Source: Rhodococcus sp. H36-A4 (GTDB taxonomy: Bacteria; Actinomycetota; Actinomycetes; Mycobacteriales; Mycobacteriaceae). Taken from it: a stretch of 64,000 nt of DNA. Positions 27,324-34,970 of the stretch are shown here, in pieces. Position 1 is the first letter of the stretch. Each line of letters begins with the position of its first letter. The translations under genes and the position numbers were made by a program. The DNA lies in the NCBI RefSeq assembly GCF_027158005.1, contig NZ_JAPVLQ010000001.1:558001-622000 (forward strand), given 5' to 3'. The notes below the pieces were generated by a model. That model saw only the letters and a program-made list of their open reading frames with translations, made no database searches and was not told the DNA's origin.

Positions 27324-27778
27324 TTGCCCACTCCTGGGTTTCGAACGACGAGTACAGATTTCAGGTCCGCCACTGCGGATCCATCAGCGCGGGTGACGGC
27401 GGTGTCTTTCACGAAAAATTCCAGTGCACCGCCCTTTTTCGAGTACACATCGGCGATCGTCGACTTCGCAGTCAACGTGTCACCCGGGTAGGCGATCGAG
27501 TGGTAGGTGAATGCTTGTTCCCCGTGTAGGACGAAGCGCAGATCGACGCCGAGGTCCGACAACCAAGCGAATGGGTCGGGACTGTCGAGCTCGATGGAGA
27601 ACAGGAAAGTCGGCGGGACAGGCAGGTCCTTGTGCCCGGCTGCCTTGGCTGCCTCGACGTCGGTGTAGACGGGGTTAGTCTCACCGATGGCCTTGGCGAA
27701 GAATCGCAACCTCGCTGCATCGACAGTGATGTCGACGGGCTCGAACTCGGTTCCGATCACTGCGGTATCGACGGCCAT
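27320..27778 (-). CDS. FAS1-like dehydratase domain, HadA-like subunit
   Basis: The 152-residue hot-dog protein has FFAKAIGETNPVYTDVEAAKAAGHKDLPVPPTFLFSIEL, which lines up with the non-catalytic HadA subunit of mycobacterial dehydratases: the Asp/His of the MaoC motif are replaced. It probably provides the acyl-chain tunnel while the downstream HadB-like subunit supplies catalysis. The ATG at 27778 is two bases after the thiolase stop, and the 3' end overlaps the HadB-like start. Confidence 0.8.
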   Translation of the reverse strand: MAVDTAVIGTEFEPVDITVDAARLRFFAKAIGETNPVYTDVEAAKAAGHKDLPVPPTFLFSIELDSPDPFAWLSDLGVDLRFVLHGEQAFTYHSIAYPGDTLTAKSTIADVYSKKGGALEFFVKDTAVTRADGSAVADLKSVLVVRNPGVGK

Positions 27779-27780
27779 GC

Positions 27781-28968
27781 TCAGCTCACCTTCTCGTAGA
27801 GGGTGACCACGGCGGCGCCGCCGAGACCGATGTTGTGCTGCAAGGCCACTTTGAGATCTCCCTCGACCTGACGGGCCTGTGCCTGGCCGCGCAACTGCCA
27901 CACCAGCTCCGCACACTGCGCGAGACCCGTCGCACCGAGCGGGTGTCCCTTGGACAGCAGGCCACCGGAGGGGTTGGTGACAACCTGGCCGCCGTAGGTG
28001 TTATTGCCGTCGTTGATGAACTTTTCGGCTGTTCCCTCGGGTGTGAGGCCGATTGCCTCGTAGGTGAGCAGCTCATTGGCTGTGAAACAGTCGTGCAATT
28101 CGACGACGCGGATATCTTCGGGCCCGACGCCGGACATTTCGTAAACCTGTTGCGCCGCAGCCTTCGACATGTCGTAGCCGACGACCTTGGTCATGTCGTT
28201 TTCATCGAATGTCGAGGAAAAGTCGGTCGTCATCGCTTGGGCTTTGATCACAATGGACGCGTCGAGACCGTTCTTCTTGGCGTATTCCTCGCTGACGATG
28301 ACTGCCGCCGCCGCGCCGCAGGTGGGCGGGCAGCATTGCAGTCGAGTGAGCGTGCCGTAGATGTGCGGCGAGGCGAGTACTTCTTCGACGCTGGTCGGCG
28401 TCTTGAACACCGCATACGGATTGTTCGCGGCGTGCAGGCGGGACTTGACGGAAATCTTCGCAAACGTTTCGGGTGCGGTGCCGTACTTCTCGGCGTATTG
28501 ACGACCTGCACCACCGAACATCTGAGCAGCGAAAGGTGACTCGTCCCGTTCCTGGACCTGATCCATCACCTCGTCGAACCGCACGAACGGCGACGGCCGA
28601 TCGGTGAATCCCATAGCCAGCGCACCCCGCTGCATCTGCTCGAAGCCGACCGCGAGAGCGACGTCGACCGCACCCGACTCGACAGCCTGCCGGGCGAGGA
28701 ACAGGGCCGATGAACCGGTCGAGCAGTTGTTGTTGACGTTGATGACTGGGATTCCAGTCAGACCGAGGCCGTATACGACGGCCTGTCCGCATGTGGAATC
28801 GCCGTAGACATAGCCCGCGTAGGCCTGCTGAATTGCGCTGTACTCCACACCCGCGTCGGTGAGGGCGGCACGCGCTGCCGTCGTTCCCATCACGTCGTAC
28901 GTCTCGGACCGGCTCGGCGTCGCGAAGGGGATCATTCCTACGCCTGCAACCACTGCTCTTCGCGTCAT
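27781..28968 (-). CDS. Thiolase / lipid-transfer (Ltp, SCP2-thiolase) family protein
   Basis: The 395-residue protein shows thiolase features in SCP2-type form: NVNNNCSTGSSALFLARQAVESG with the acyl-accepting Cys, VELHDCFTANELLTYEAIGL, and SGGLLSKGHPLGATGLAQCAELVWQLRG with the catalytic His. It would split a 3-ketoacyl-CoA to a shortened acyl-CoA and acetyl- or propionyl-CoA. No DUF35 partner is next to it, so it is more like Ltp1-type thiolases than the Ltp2 aldolases of sterol side chains. It is the first gene of the operon thiolase-HadA-HadB-SDR-ACAD-racemase, a near-complete beta-oxidation set. Confidence 0.88.
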   Translation of the reverse strand: MTRRAVVAGVGMIPFATPSRSETYDVMGTTAARAALTDAGVEYSAIQQAYAGYVYGDSTCGQAVVYGLGLTGIPVINVNNNCSTGSSALFLARQAVESGAVDVALAVGFEQMQRGALAMGFTDRPSPFVRFDEVMDQVQERDESPFAAQMFGGAGRQYAEKYGTAPETFAKISVKSRLHAANNPYAVFKTPTSVEEVLASPHIYGTLTRLQCCPPTCGAAAAVIVSEEYAKKNGLDASIVIKAQAMTTDFSSTFDENDMTKVVGYDMSKAAAQQVYEMSGVGPEDIRVVELHDCFTANELLTYEAIGLTPEGTAEKFINDGNNTYGGQVVTNPSGGLLSKGHPLGATGLAQCAELVWQLRGQAQARQVEGDLKVALQHNIGLGGAAVVTLYEKVS

Positions 28969-29067
28969 CCCAAACTCCTGAAGTTGACTAATTCTGATTT
29001 ACTTACTGAAGCAGAAGCGCTGTTGGAATGCAATAGGTAGATCGGTACGACATTAACTTCGGTGACA

Positions 29068-29079
29068 CGAGAGCTCTCG
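29068..29079. promoter_or_regulatory. Perfect 12-base palindrome in divergent promoter
   Basis: CGAGAGCTCTCG lies in the 273-base spacer between the thiolase operon (leftward) and the crotonase gene (rightward). An AT-rich stretch at 28985-29050 holds the likely promoters. The palindrome is a candidate operator only. Confidence 0.25.
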
Positions 29080-29241
29080 GGGCCGTCAGACGAACGGGCT
29101 CCACCGCCGTGCCGTGGTCCAAGCACCCACGTCGATCTCGACGAAAATATCTTTCGACCGATCCGACCCCTCCGCGGCACGTACGCTTGCACGACCTCAC
29201 TCTGCGCGACGTCCGCCGTCTCACCACAAGGAGCGATTCTC

Positions 29242-30030
29242 ATGTCACAGGATTCGTCCGCTGCAGCCGTCACGACCTCCGTCGAAAACGCCATCGGTTA
29301 CGTGACATTGACCGAGCCGGAGCGTCGAAATCCGCTCTCGGTGGCAACTATGCGCTCGTTCCAACAGGCACTGCTCTATCTATCAACGACTCCCGCCGTA
29401 CGCGTGATCGTCGTTCGCGCCGAAGGACCCGCATTCTCGGCCGGCCACGACCTGACCGAAGTTGTCGGACGGTCCCTGGAAGAGGAACGCGAGATCTTCG
29501 CCGTCTGCACGGAGATGATGCTGACCATTCACCGCGTTCGCCAGCCCGTGATCGCTGCGGTGCAGGGCATGGCCCTGGCTGCCGGTTGCCAACTCGTCGC
29601 CTCCTGCGACCTCGCGATTGCCTCCTCCACCGCTCGTTTCAGCACCCCTGGTGTGAAGATCGGGTTGTTCTGCTCGACGCCGATGGTGGCCTTGACTCGA
29701 GCAATCGGGCGCAAACAGGCGATGCGAATGCTGCTGACCGGAGAAATGATCGATGCGGCGACCGCCCTGCAGTGGGGGCTTGTCAACGAGGTAGTTGCCC
29801 CCGAATCCCTCGACACCGTCACCCGGTCGATGGCCGAGACCATCGCAAGCTCGAGTGCCATGACCATCGGTATCGGCAAAGAGGCGTTCTACCAACAGAT
29901 CGATCTATCCGAGAGCGACGCCTACGCTGCGATGCAGGAGGTCATGGCGAACAATGCTACGACCTGCGATGCCCAGGAAGGCATTTCCGCGTTTCTCGGC
30001 AAACGCACACCACACTGGCAGGATCGCTGA
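29242..30030 (+). CDS. Crotonase-family protein (ECHDC3-like)
   Basis: The 262-residue protein starts at an ATG with AAGGAG eight bases upstream. It has the crotonase oxyanion-hole segment GPAFSAGHDLTEV and AVQGMALAAGCQLVASCDLAIAS. The two Glu residues used by standard enoyl-CoA hydratases are missing (AAGCQL and KIGLFCSTP stand in their places), as in ECHDC3-like members. It may catalyse a different reaction or serve an accessory role. It is divergent from the thiolase operon. Confidence 0.85.
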   Translation: MSQDSSAAAVTTSVENAIGYVTLTEPERRNPLSVATMRSFQQALLYLSTTPAVRVIVVRAEGPAFSAGHDLTEVVGRSLEEEREIFAVCTEMMLTIHRVRQPVIAAVQGMALAAGCQLVASCDLAIASSTARFSTPGVKIGLFCSTPMVALTRAIGRKQAMRMLLTGEMIDAATALQWGLVNEVVAPESLDTVTRSMAETIASSSAMTIGIGKEAFYQQIDLSESDAYAAMQEVMANNATTCDAQEGISAFLGKRTPHWQDR

Positions 30031-30092
30031 TCAGATCAGCGCACCGGGCGGCGTCCTAGGGGCCTCCGGCCCGACTGACCGGCCCGGTCGGC

Positions 30093-31073
30093 TCAGCTGC
30101 GGCGGCCGACCACCGGGTTGAGCTCCGAGGCCGCAAGGCCGCCGGGCTCGACGCCTGGGAGGAACTCGCGCCAGGTACCGCTGATCAGAGTCGGTGAAGA
30201 CGTCACTCGTGCGCCGTCGGCGAAGTAGGTGGTGGCCAGCGCCCGACGCGGCTGCGTGGTCAGGTTGGGGCCCGCGGTGTGGAAGCACAGAGCCGAGTGG
30301 AAAGACACCTCGCCCACCGCGAACGGCCCGGACTCCACCGCGACGTCGCGCTCGGTGAAGCGCTGAGTGACAGCCTCGTCGTACGACGTGCCGACCTTGT
30401 CGAACTCCAAGTCGGCCACCTCGCCCAGCACCTCGCGGCCGCGGGCGAACGACAGCGGACCCATCCGGCCGGGGATCGCCGACATCGGCATCCATGCGGT
30501 AACTGCCTGGGTGGTCTGCAGCGGGAAGTGCTCGGCGTCGTGGTGCCAGGGCGTGCGGCCGCAGCCGGGCTCCTTGGACAGCGCGTTGTCGTGGTAGAGC
30601 CGAACGCCGGGTTCGTCGAGCAGGGTCGCAGCCAGGCCGCCGATTCGGGGCGACAGCGCCACTGCGCGCATCAGATCATCGTGGAGCCACATCTGCTCCA
30701 GCGCGGTGAATCGGCCGGCGACGTCGTCGCCGTGCTCGGCGCGCAGCAGCCCCTCGAGGTGCTCGGCGAGGCGGCGCACGACCGGCGGCGACAGCACGCC
30801 GGGCAGCCGAACGAAAGCCTCCCGCGCGAAAGCCTCGACCGATGCTGGGTCGAGGTCATAGGGCTCGGCCAGCTCGCGCTCGACCTGCTCGTCGGTGGCC
30901 GCCGGGACGCCGGGCAGGCCTGGGCCGTCGACCAGTTCGGTGGGCACCTGGTCATTGGCGGCCAGCGTGACGTACCAGTCCCACCAATCCTGGTCGTCGC
31001 CCGCCCAGTCCTGTTCGATGCCGCCGTCCCGGTTCTGCTCGGGGAGCCGGTCGTTGGTCTTGTTCAAAGCCAC
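30093..31073 (-). CDS. Phytanoyl-CoA dioxygenase (PhyH) family Fe(II)/2OG oxygenase
   Basis: The 326-residue protein has the iron facial triad of PhyH enzymes: TPWHHDAEHFP (HxD) and the distal His in SALCFHTAGPN, with RRAL giving the 2-oxoglutarate-binding Arg. It would hydroxylate a small substrate using O2 and 2-oxoglutarate. It overlaps the methyltransferase gene upstream by 10 bases. Base composition jumps: lines I counted here are near 70-75% GC, against about 50-65% in genes to the left. With the two methyltransferases it looks like a small acquired biosynthetic unit. Substrate is unknown. Confidence 0.85.
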   Translation of the reverse strand: MALNKTNDRLPEQNRDGGIEQDWAGDDQDWWDWYVTLAANDQVPTELVDGPGLPGVPAATDEQVERELAEPYDLDPASVEAFAREAFVRLPGVLSPPVVRRLAEHLEGLLRAEHGDDVAGRFTALEQMWLHDDLMRAVALSPRIGGLAATLLDEPGVRLYHDNALSKEPGCGRTPWHHDAEHFPLQTTQAVTAWMPMSAIPGRMGPLSFARGREVLGEVADLEFDKVGTSYDEAVTQRFTERDVAVESGPFAVGEVSFHSALCFHTAGPNLTTQPRRALATTYFADGARVTSSPTLISGTWREFLPGVEPGGLAASELNPVVGRRS

Positions 31074-31876
31074 AGCAGGGCCGCCTCGTGGGAGAAGGTA
31101 TAGGCGCCGGAGGCGCCGCGGCAGGAGGCTAGGTAGTCGCCCAGCACGGGCGCCGCCTCCATCTCCTCCAGCGACACAGAGTCGTCGAAGGCGCAGCGCT
31201 GCAGGAAGCCCTCGACGACGGCGCGATCGGACGTGCCGGTGGTGTAGGTGACGCGCTGGTCGCGCACGTCCGCACCGGCTCGCACCAGCGAGTCACGCAC
31301 CTGTTCGGCGCTCGTGTACGGCGTTGCCTCGCGTACGCCGGCACGGAAGGCGTCGTAGAAGGCGAGGTAGTGGGAGGCCGCCGTGGCCTGTGCGACCAGG
31401 CCGAGGCCACCGGGGGCCAATGCAGCCACGAATCGCTCGGCCGCAGCGTCCAGCTCGGTCGGCGGCAGGGCGTAGAGCGCATGGGTGGCCCACACGACGT
31501 CGTAACCGGTCTGGTCGGCGGGAAGATCCTGCAATGTCATCACCAGGTCTTCTCTGGCCGAAAACGGCGGGCCCAGCGCGGCGCGCGCCTCGGCCACCGA
31601 GAACGCCGACGGGTCGAGCAGGTCGTAGGCCAGCTCGGGCAGCGCAGAGAGGTCGGTGTAATGCCGCAGCGCGGTGGGAAACTTGCCGCTGCCGCAGGCC
31701 ACGTCGAGCAGCGACCAGCCCTCGTGCGCGCGTTCGGCGAGCAGGCCGGGCCAGTCGGCGGCCAGCGCCAGCTGGCGGTAATCCTCGGTGGCAAGGGCGT
31801 AGAACGCCTCCATGCCCGTACGACCTGCCTCGCTCCAGTGCTCGAGACTCCGGTCGGCTGTATCTCCGCTACTCAC
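31064..31876 (-). CDS. SAM-dependent methyltransferase
   Basis: The 270-residue class I methyltransferase has LLDVACGSGKFPTAL (SAM-binding motif I), YDLLDPSAFSV (motif II region), YDVVWATHALYALPPTEL and LAPGGLGLVAQA (motif after beta 5). I chose the GTG at 31876 because GAGG stands six bases upstream and the ATG at 31981 would overlap the divergent gene. It is co-directional and overlapping with the PhyH gene and 70 bases from the divergent second methyltransferase. The PS and Y-A-L features recall the same broad group as its neighbour. Substrate unknown. Confidence 0.82.
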   Translation of the reverse strand: MSSGDTADRSLEHWSEAGRTGMEAFYALATEDYRQLALAADWPGLLAERAHEGWSLLDVACGSGKFPTALRHYTDLSALPELAYDLLDPSAFSVAEARAALGPPFSAREDLVMTLQDLPADQTGYDVVWATHALYALPPTELDAAAERFVAALAPGGLGLVAQATAASHYLAFYDAFRAGVREATPYTSAEQVRDSLVRAGADVRDQRVTYTTGTSDRAVVEGFLQRCAFDDSVSLEEMEAAPVLGDYLASCRGASGAYTFSHEAALLWL

Positions 31877-31946
31877 ACGAGTCCTCGTCTCTCTCAGAAA
31901 GCCGACCTCGATGCACCGGGCGGGGCGTCGTGGTTGACTCGTTGTG

Positions 31947-32807
31947 ATGTCCAACGTAGCTCCGAACCCGTCGATCGGCACCGCAGCCGTGCTACTCGAC
32001 GACTTACGCGCCCTACGGCGTGGTGCTGCGGCCCTGGCCGGCCTCGAGCCCGAGTCCTACGCTCGCGACCACGCCGCGTTCGAGCAGCTCTCCGACCAGC
32101 GCGGCCTCATCGCCGAGCACCTCGCAGGCCGGCTGGCCACGATGGGCGACGGACCGGTCTCGGTGCTTTCGGTGGGCTGCGGTGACGGCTCGCTCGACGT
32201 CCAGCTCGCCAAGGGCCTGGTGAATGCGGTGCCGGGCCGACCGGTGCGCTACGTCGGCATCGAACCCTGGTCCGGGAGCGCGCGGCTTTTCACCGCCAAC
32301 ATGGCTGCGCTGGGGTCCGACGAGCTCAGCGTCGACGTGCACGTCGCGTCGTTCAGCGACGCCCCGGTGGACGAGACCTTCGACGTCGTGTTGTTCGTGC
32401 ACTCGATGTACTACGTCGCCGACGTGGGAGAGACCCTGAGTGGCGCCCTCGACCTGCTGCGACCCGGTGGCGAGCTGTGGGTGCTCAACGCGCCCCGAGG
32501 CGCGCTCAACGCCCTGGTCGACGTGCTCGCCCCACCGCTCGAGGGACACCGGCAGTGGTTCAGCGCCGACGTCGAGAAGGCCTTCGTCGACGCCGGCATC
32601 GCCCTCGACGAGGTGGTCACCCTGGACGCGCTGGTCGATCTCGCCTCCGCGAGCGAGCGGGTGCTCGACTTCGCGGTGCAGGCCCGGCTGACCCCCGAAC
32701 TGCGCGGACCAGTGCGGGCCTATCTCGACGCCGTCTCGGTACCCGGCGCCGACGGCAGGCCCCGGGTACCGCACCCGGTCGACGTGTTCGCCGCGGCCCG
32801 CCGCTGA
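31947..32807 (+). CDS. SAM methyltransferase, histamine N-methyltransferase-like
   Basis: The 286-residue protein has VLSVGCGDGSLDVQLAKGL (motif I), YVGIEPWSGSARLF, and FDVVLFVHSMYYVADVGETLSGALDLLRPGGELWVL. This run, with the MYYV after the beta-4 Asp and a GGG-like loop carrying an acidic residue, follows vertebrate histamine N-methyltransferase more closely than ordinary bacterial MTases. It has no clear Shine-Dalgarno site at the ATG, and a GTG lies three bases earlier. With the divergent MTase and PhyH oxygenase it may methylate an imidazole or amine metabolite. That is inference. Confidence 0.8.
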   Translation: MSNVAPNPSIGTAAVLLDDLRALRRGAAALAGLEPESYARDHAAFEQLSDQRGLIAEHLAGRLATMGDGPVSVLSVGCGDGSLDVQLAKGLVNAVPGRPVRYVGIEPWSGSARLFTANMAALGSDELSVDVHVASFSDAPVDETFDVVLFVHSMYYVADVGETLSGALDLLRPGGELWVLNAPRGALNALVDVLAPPLEGHRQWFSADVEKAFVDAGIALDEVVTLDALVDLASASERVLDFAVQARLTPELRGPVRAYLDAVSVPGADGRPRVPHPVDVFAAARR

Positions 32808-32840
32808 CCGTCACTCGAAGGATCTGCGCGGCGCGGACAC

Positions 32841-33239
32841 TCACGCAGGCGGGGCGAAGAATTCGAGTGCGATATTGTCCACGTCTCGGAACGAGATGCC
32901 CGAACCGTATCCTGCGTGTTTGATACCGGAGTGTTCGATCTTCAACTCGTCCAGCCTGTCTCGCCACTGGACCAGTTCTTCCTGGGAGCAACCGAACGCG
33001 ATGTGATCCAGGCCCGCGCGACGTTCGTCGAACGGCCCCTCAGCCGTCGAACCGTGGTGTGAATGTAGCCCGAACAGCATCCCGTTCGCGAGCGCAAAGA
33101 CCGAATGATGGAAGGTTCCCGACTCTTCGTCCTCGTCCAGAACCGGGCGGGAATCGAACAACTTCGAATACCATTCGACGCTCTTCTCGAGGTCTGTCAC
33201 CGTTATTGCAACATGGGCCAAGCCTGGAAAACTGGACAT
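32841..33239 (-). CDS. VOC-superfamily (glyoxalase-like) protein
   Basis: The 132-residue protein has two beta-alpha-beta-beta-beta modules of the vicinal oxygen chelate fold: LAHVAITVTDLEKSVEWYSKLF at the start and GLDHIAFGCSQEELVQWRDRL in the middle, ending DPD-like RDVDNIALEFFAPP. His8, His70s and the Glu near the C-terminus are placed to bind a metal. Function may be in isomerisation, lyase or resistance reactions; no substrate can be named. It is convergent with the methyltransferase and marks a return to ordinary base composition. Confidence 0.8.
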   Translation of the reverse strand: MSSFPGLAHVAITVTDLEKSVEWYSKLFDSRPVLDEDEESGTFHHSVFALANGMLFGLHSHHGSTAEGPFDERRAGLDHIAFGCSQEELVQWRDRLDELKIEHSGIKHAGYGSGISFRDVDNIALEFFAPPA

Positions 33240-33427
33240 TTTCGGTCGACCTTTCGGATGGGCGCTCGCACTACCGTGAACCTAATCGAGACTGTTGCAC
33301 GGCGAGACGTCATGGACGAAAGCTGCCCGTTCGGGTAGGTGCGAAAAAGCCCATGCCTTTGTACCCGGATGGCGCTTCGGATTCAGTTGCAGCACAACAA
33401 CGCAAGACCGAAATGAGCTGGTGTGAT

Positions 33428-33850
33428 CTATTTTTCAGCGAGACCCATTGCCGCTGCGAGATATTCACGCGAGTCTCGAAACGTCTGCGCCACGCCGCGT
33501 CCCGCGACGGCTCGGTACCGACTGATCTGATCGTCATCGAGAAGATCGAGCGCCGTGGTGGAATCCGCGTGCATCCAACCGCCGTCTCGCACCAGTTTGT
33601 GGGCGCGTTTGCCCTGCAGGGCAGAAATTCCCTCGACTCTGATTCCCTTCGGATCGGTCGACGCTGCGATGTAGTAAGCCTTCTTCCCGGGGTAACCGGC
33701 CTTGACCTTCGCGCGCAACCGCAAGACGGCATCGGCCGCGTCATCGATGGCCGACAACTGCTCGTCGGAACCCGATTCGGCAGCAGAGACTCGCGCAATC
33801 TCCGCATCCAGTCCAGCAAGCAAAGTGGCGAGGTACTCAAGGTCGCTCAT
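33428..33850 (-). CDS. Hypothetical protein, unknown family
   Basis: I do not recognise this 140-residue protein. The N-terminal half is helical and acidic (LLAGLDAEIARVSAAESGSDEQL). A basic central part, RAKVKAGYPGKKAYYIAASTDPKGIRVEGISALQGKRAHKL, could bind nucleic acid or an anionic ligand. The C-terminal part is again helical. An ATG at 33850 gives a compact protein; a longer frame goes up to 34102 but the extra residues look non-coding. It has 188 bases of untranslated sequence on its 3' side before the VOC gene start. Confidence 0.5.
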   Translation of the reverse strand: MSDLEYLATLLAGLDAEIARVSAAESGSDEQLSAIDDAADAVLRLRAKVKAGYPGKKAYYIAASTDPKGIRVEGISALQGKRAHKLVRDGGWMHADSTTALDLLDDDQISRYRAVAGRGVAQTFRDSREYLAAAMGLAEK

Positions 33851-34190
33851 CAACTCATGATGCCTTACGGCAGTGCTCTCCGGAACCAGCACCCGACTAC
33901 CCTCATGATCCAGCTCCATACATAGGTTCGCCCTCGAGCAGCAAAGCCGAGAACGGCTCCAATGCACTCGCCCCGTCCATGCATCCCTGCGACCCGCTGT
34001 GGATACACATGCACGAACTTCCTGAAATGGAATTGACTGCCACAGCCTGAGTCGAACGGGCCCTACCCGAACTACGTTGTACCACATTACCTTTCGATTC
34101 AAGCACGGGCCGAATTCGGCATCGATGTGGGAATAGTGACCAGCGGACTCACCTCACCCTGGAACGAGGGACGTCTTCGAAACCGGTGGC

Positions 34191-34273
34191 TGACTGCACA
34201 CTATCGGCGGTTATCGGCGGGATCCCGTCAATAGCCATCGATAGTGTGCACTGAGCGTCGGGCGACCACACGA
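34191..34273. repeat. Palindromic repeat, copy 1
   Basis: This 83-base unit begins TGACTGCACACTATCGG. Its core (34195-34250) is a 56-base near-palindrome with perfect outer arms TGCACACTATCG and CGATAGTGTGCA, an imperfect middle, and CGGGATCCCG at the centre. It recurs at 34712 with few changes. Confidence 0.75.
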
Positions 34274-34354
34274 TCTGGGTTTGATCTGCGCCGGTAGCCC
34301 ATACGCAACCACCCGCATCCACGGCCGTCACTACCGACATGCGACACGCAGGGC

Positions 34355-34623
34355 TTACGTCGGAGCGTCGCAAAGTGGAGACAAATGCGGGCTGCTCGCC
34401 AGTCGCCTTCCAGCAGCCTCCAAGCCCGGCATCCAACGCATCCCGACACGATCGTCAGGCACCGCCACCAGAAACCCGTTGCCACCCGATGCAGTAGACC
34501 CAACTCCGTCAGGCGCACGAGATCGGCAGCCGTCGCGGCCCGCACCATCCGCATAGGCAGGCGAGCAAACTCTGGCGGTAGGACGCTTTGACGGCGTCGA
34601 ACATCTCTCTTAGCTTTACCCAA
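34355..34623 (-). pseudogene. Frameshifted remnant, possibly AbiEi-like antitoxin gene
   Basis: The frame from 34623 reads ARLPMRMVRAATAADLVRLTELGLLHRVATGFWWR and then loses sense. A one-base shift near 34462 continues VPDDRVGMRWMPGLEAAGRRLASS to a stop at 34355. Joined, the two pieces look like the N-terminal winged-helix part of AbiEi-type antitoxin proteins, which are common in rhodococci, but the rest of that protein is absent. It lies between the two palindromic repeats. Assignment is tentative. Confidence 0.35.
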
Positions 34624-34711
34624 ATAGTGAGTATCGGATGTCGCTTACCGAACTTCGTGAATTCGACCACATTCACACGGCTCTGAATTACCGTCGTCGT
34701 TGCCCCGCACC

Positions 34712-34795
34712 TGACTGCACACTATCGGCCGTTATCGGCGGGATCCCGTCGATAACCGTCAATAGTGTGCACTGAGGCACCGGGCGATCACACGA
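34712..34795. repeat. Palindromic repeat, copy 2
   Basis: This 84-base copy matches copy 1 over its full length with about nine changes and one single-base indel. Several changes in the stem are paired or compensating (for example GTTATCG with CGATAAC is perfect here and imperfect in copy 1). It ends at the tRNA terminator. Confidence 0.75.
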
Positions 34796-34830
34796 AAAAG
34801 GCTCCGACCACACCATCTGGTCGGAGCCTT
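34795..34830 (-). terminator. Rho-independent terminator of tRNA-Thr
   Basis: Perfect 13-base arms (AAGGCTCCGACCA, TGGTCGGAGCCTT) with a 7-base loop are followed on the minus strand by a T-run. It lies five bases downstream of the tRNA 3' end. Confidence 0.9.
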
Positions 34831-34835
34831 GTCGC

Positions 34836-34910
34836 TGGAGCCTCCTAACGGGATTGAACCGTTGACCGCTCGCTTACAAGGCGAGTGCTCTACCGCTGAG
34901 CTAAGGAGGC
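34836..34910 (-). tRNA. tRNA-Thr (anticodon TGT)
   Basis: The minus strand folds as a full cloverleaf: acceptor GCCTCCT/AGGAGGC, D-arm GCTC-AGCGGTA-GAGC, anticodon stem CTCGC/GCGAG with loop CTTGTAA, variable CGGTC, T-arm AACGG-TTCAATC-CCGTT, discriminator T and encoded CCA. Anticodon TGT reads ACA and ACG threonine codons. It is followed by a strong terminator. Confidence 0.96.
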
Positions 34911-34970
34911 GTTGGTGCTGAGCCAGCATATCCACTCACTCCTCGCTCAGTAACAGCAGGTACCTTGTGC

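Larger units (their letters stand above)
33851..34830. other. Gene-poor 1-kb region with repeats and a gene remnant
   Basis: About 980 bases between the hypothetical gene and the tRNA hold no convincing intact gene. I see two copies of an 84-bp palindromic repeat, a frameshifted remnant between them, and the tRNA terminator (all listed separately). The part 33851-34190 shows only low-complexity-free, non-coding-looking sequence with short spurious frames. Confidence 0.5.

Noticed and set aside
28965-29294. Minus-strand frame overlapping the thiolase start
   Set aside because: It is Ser/Arg-rich and runs through the divergent promoter; no ribosome-binding site or family match.
30031-30092. 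Terminator hairpin between crotonase and PhyH genes
   Set aside because: GACCGG-C-CCGGTC and GGGCC/GGCCC can pair, but the loops are too small or stems too short in this GC-rich stretch to call.
30093-32807. Kinship with the Rhodococcus fascians cytokinin (fas/mtr) methyltransferase locus
   Set aside because: No isopentenyl transferase, P450 or LOG-type gene is present and the methyltransferases look HNMT-like, so I do not claim it.
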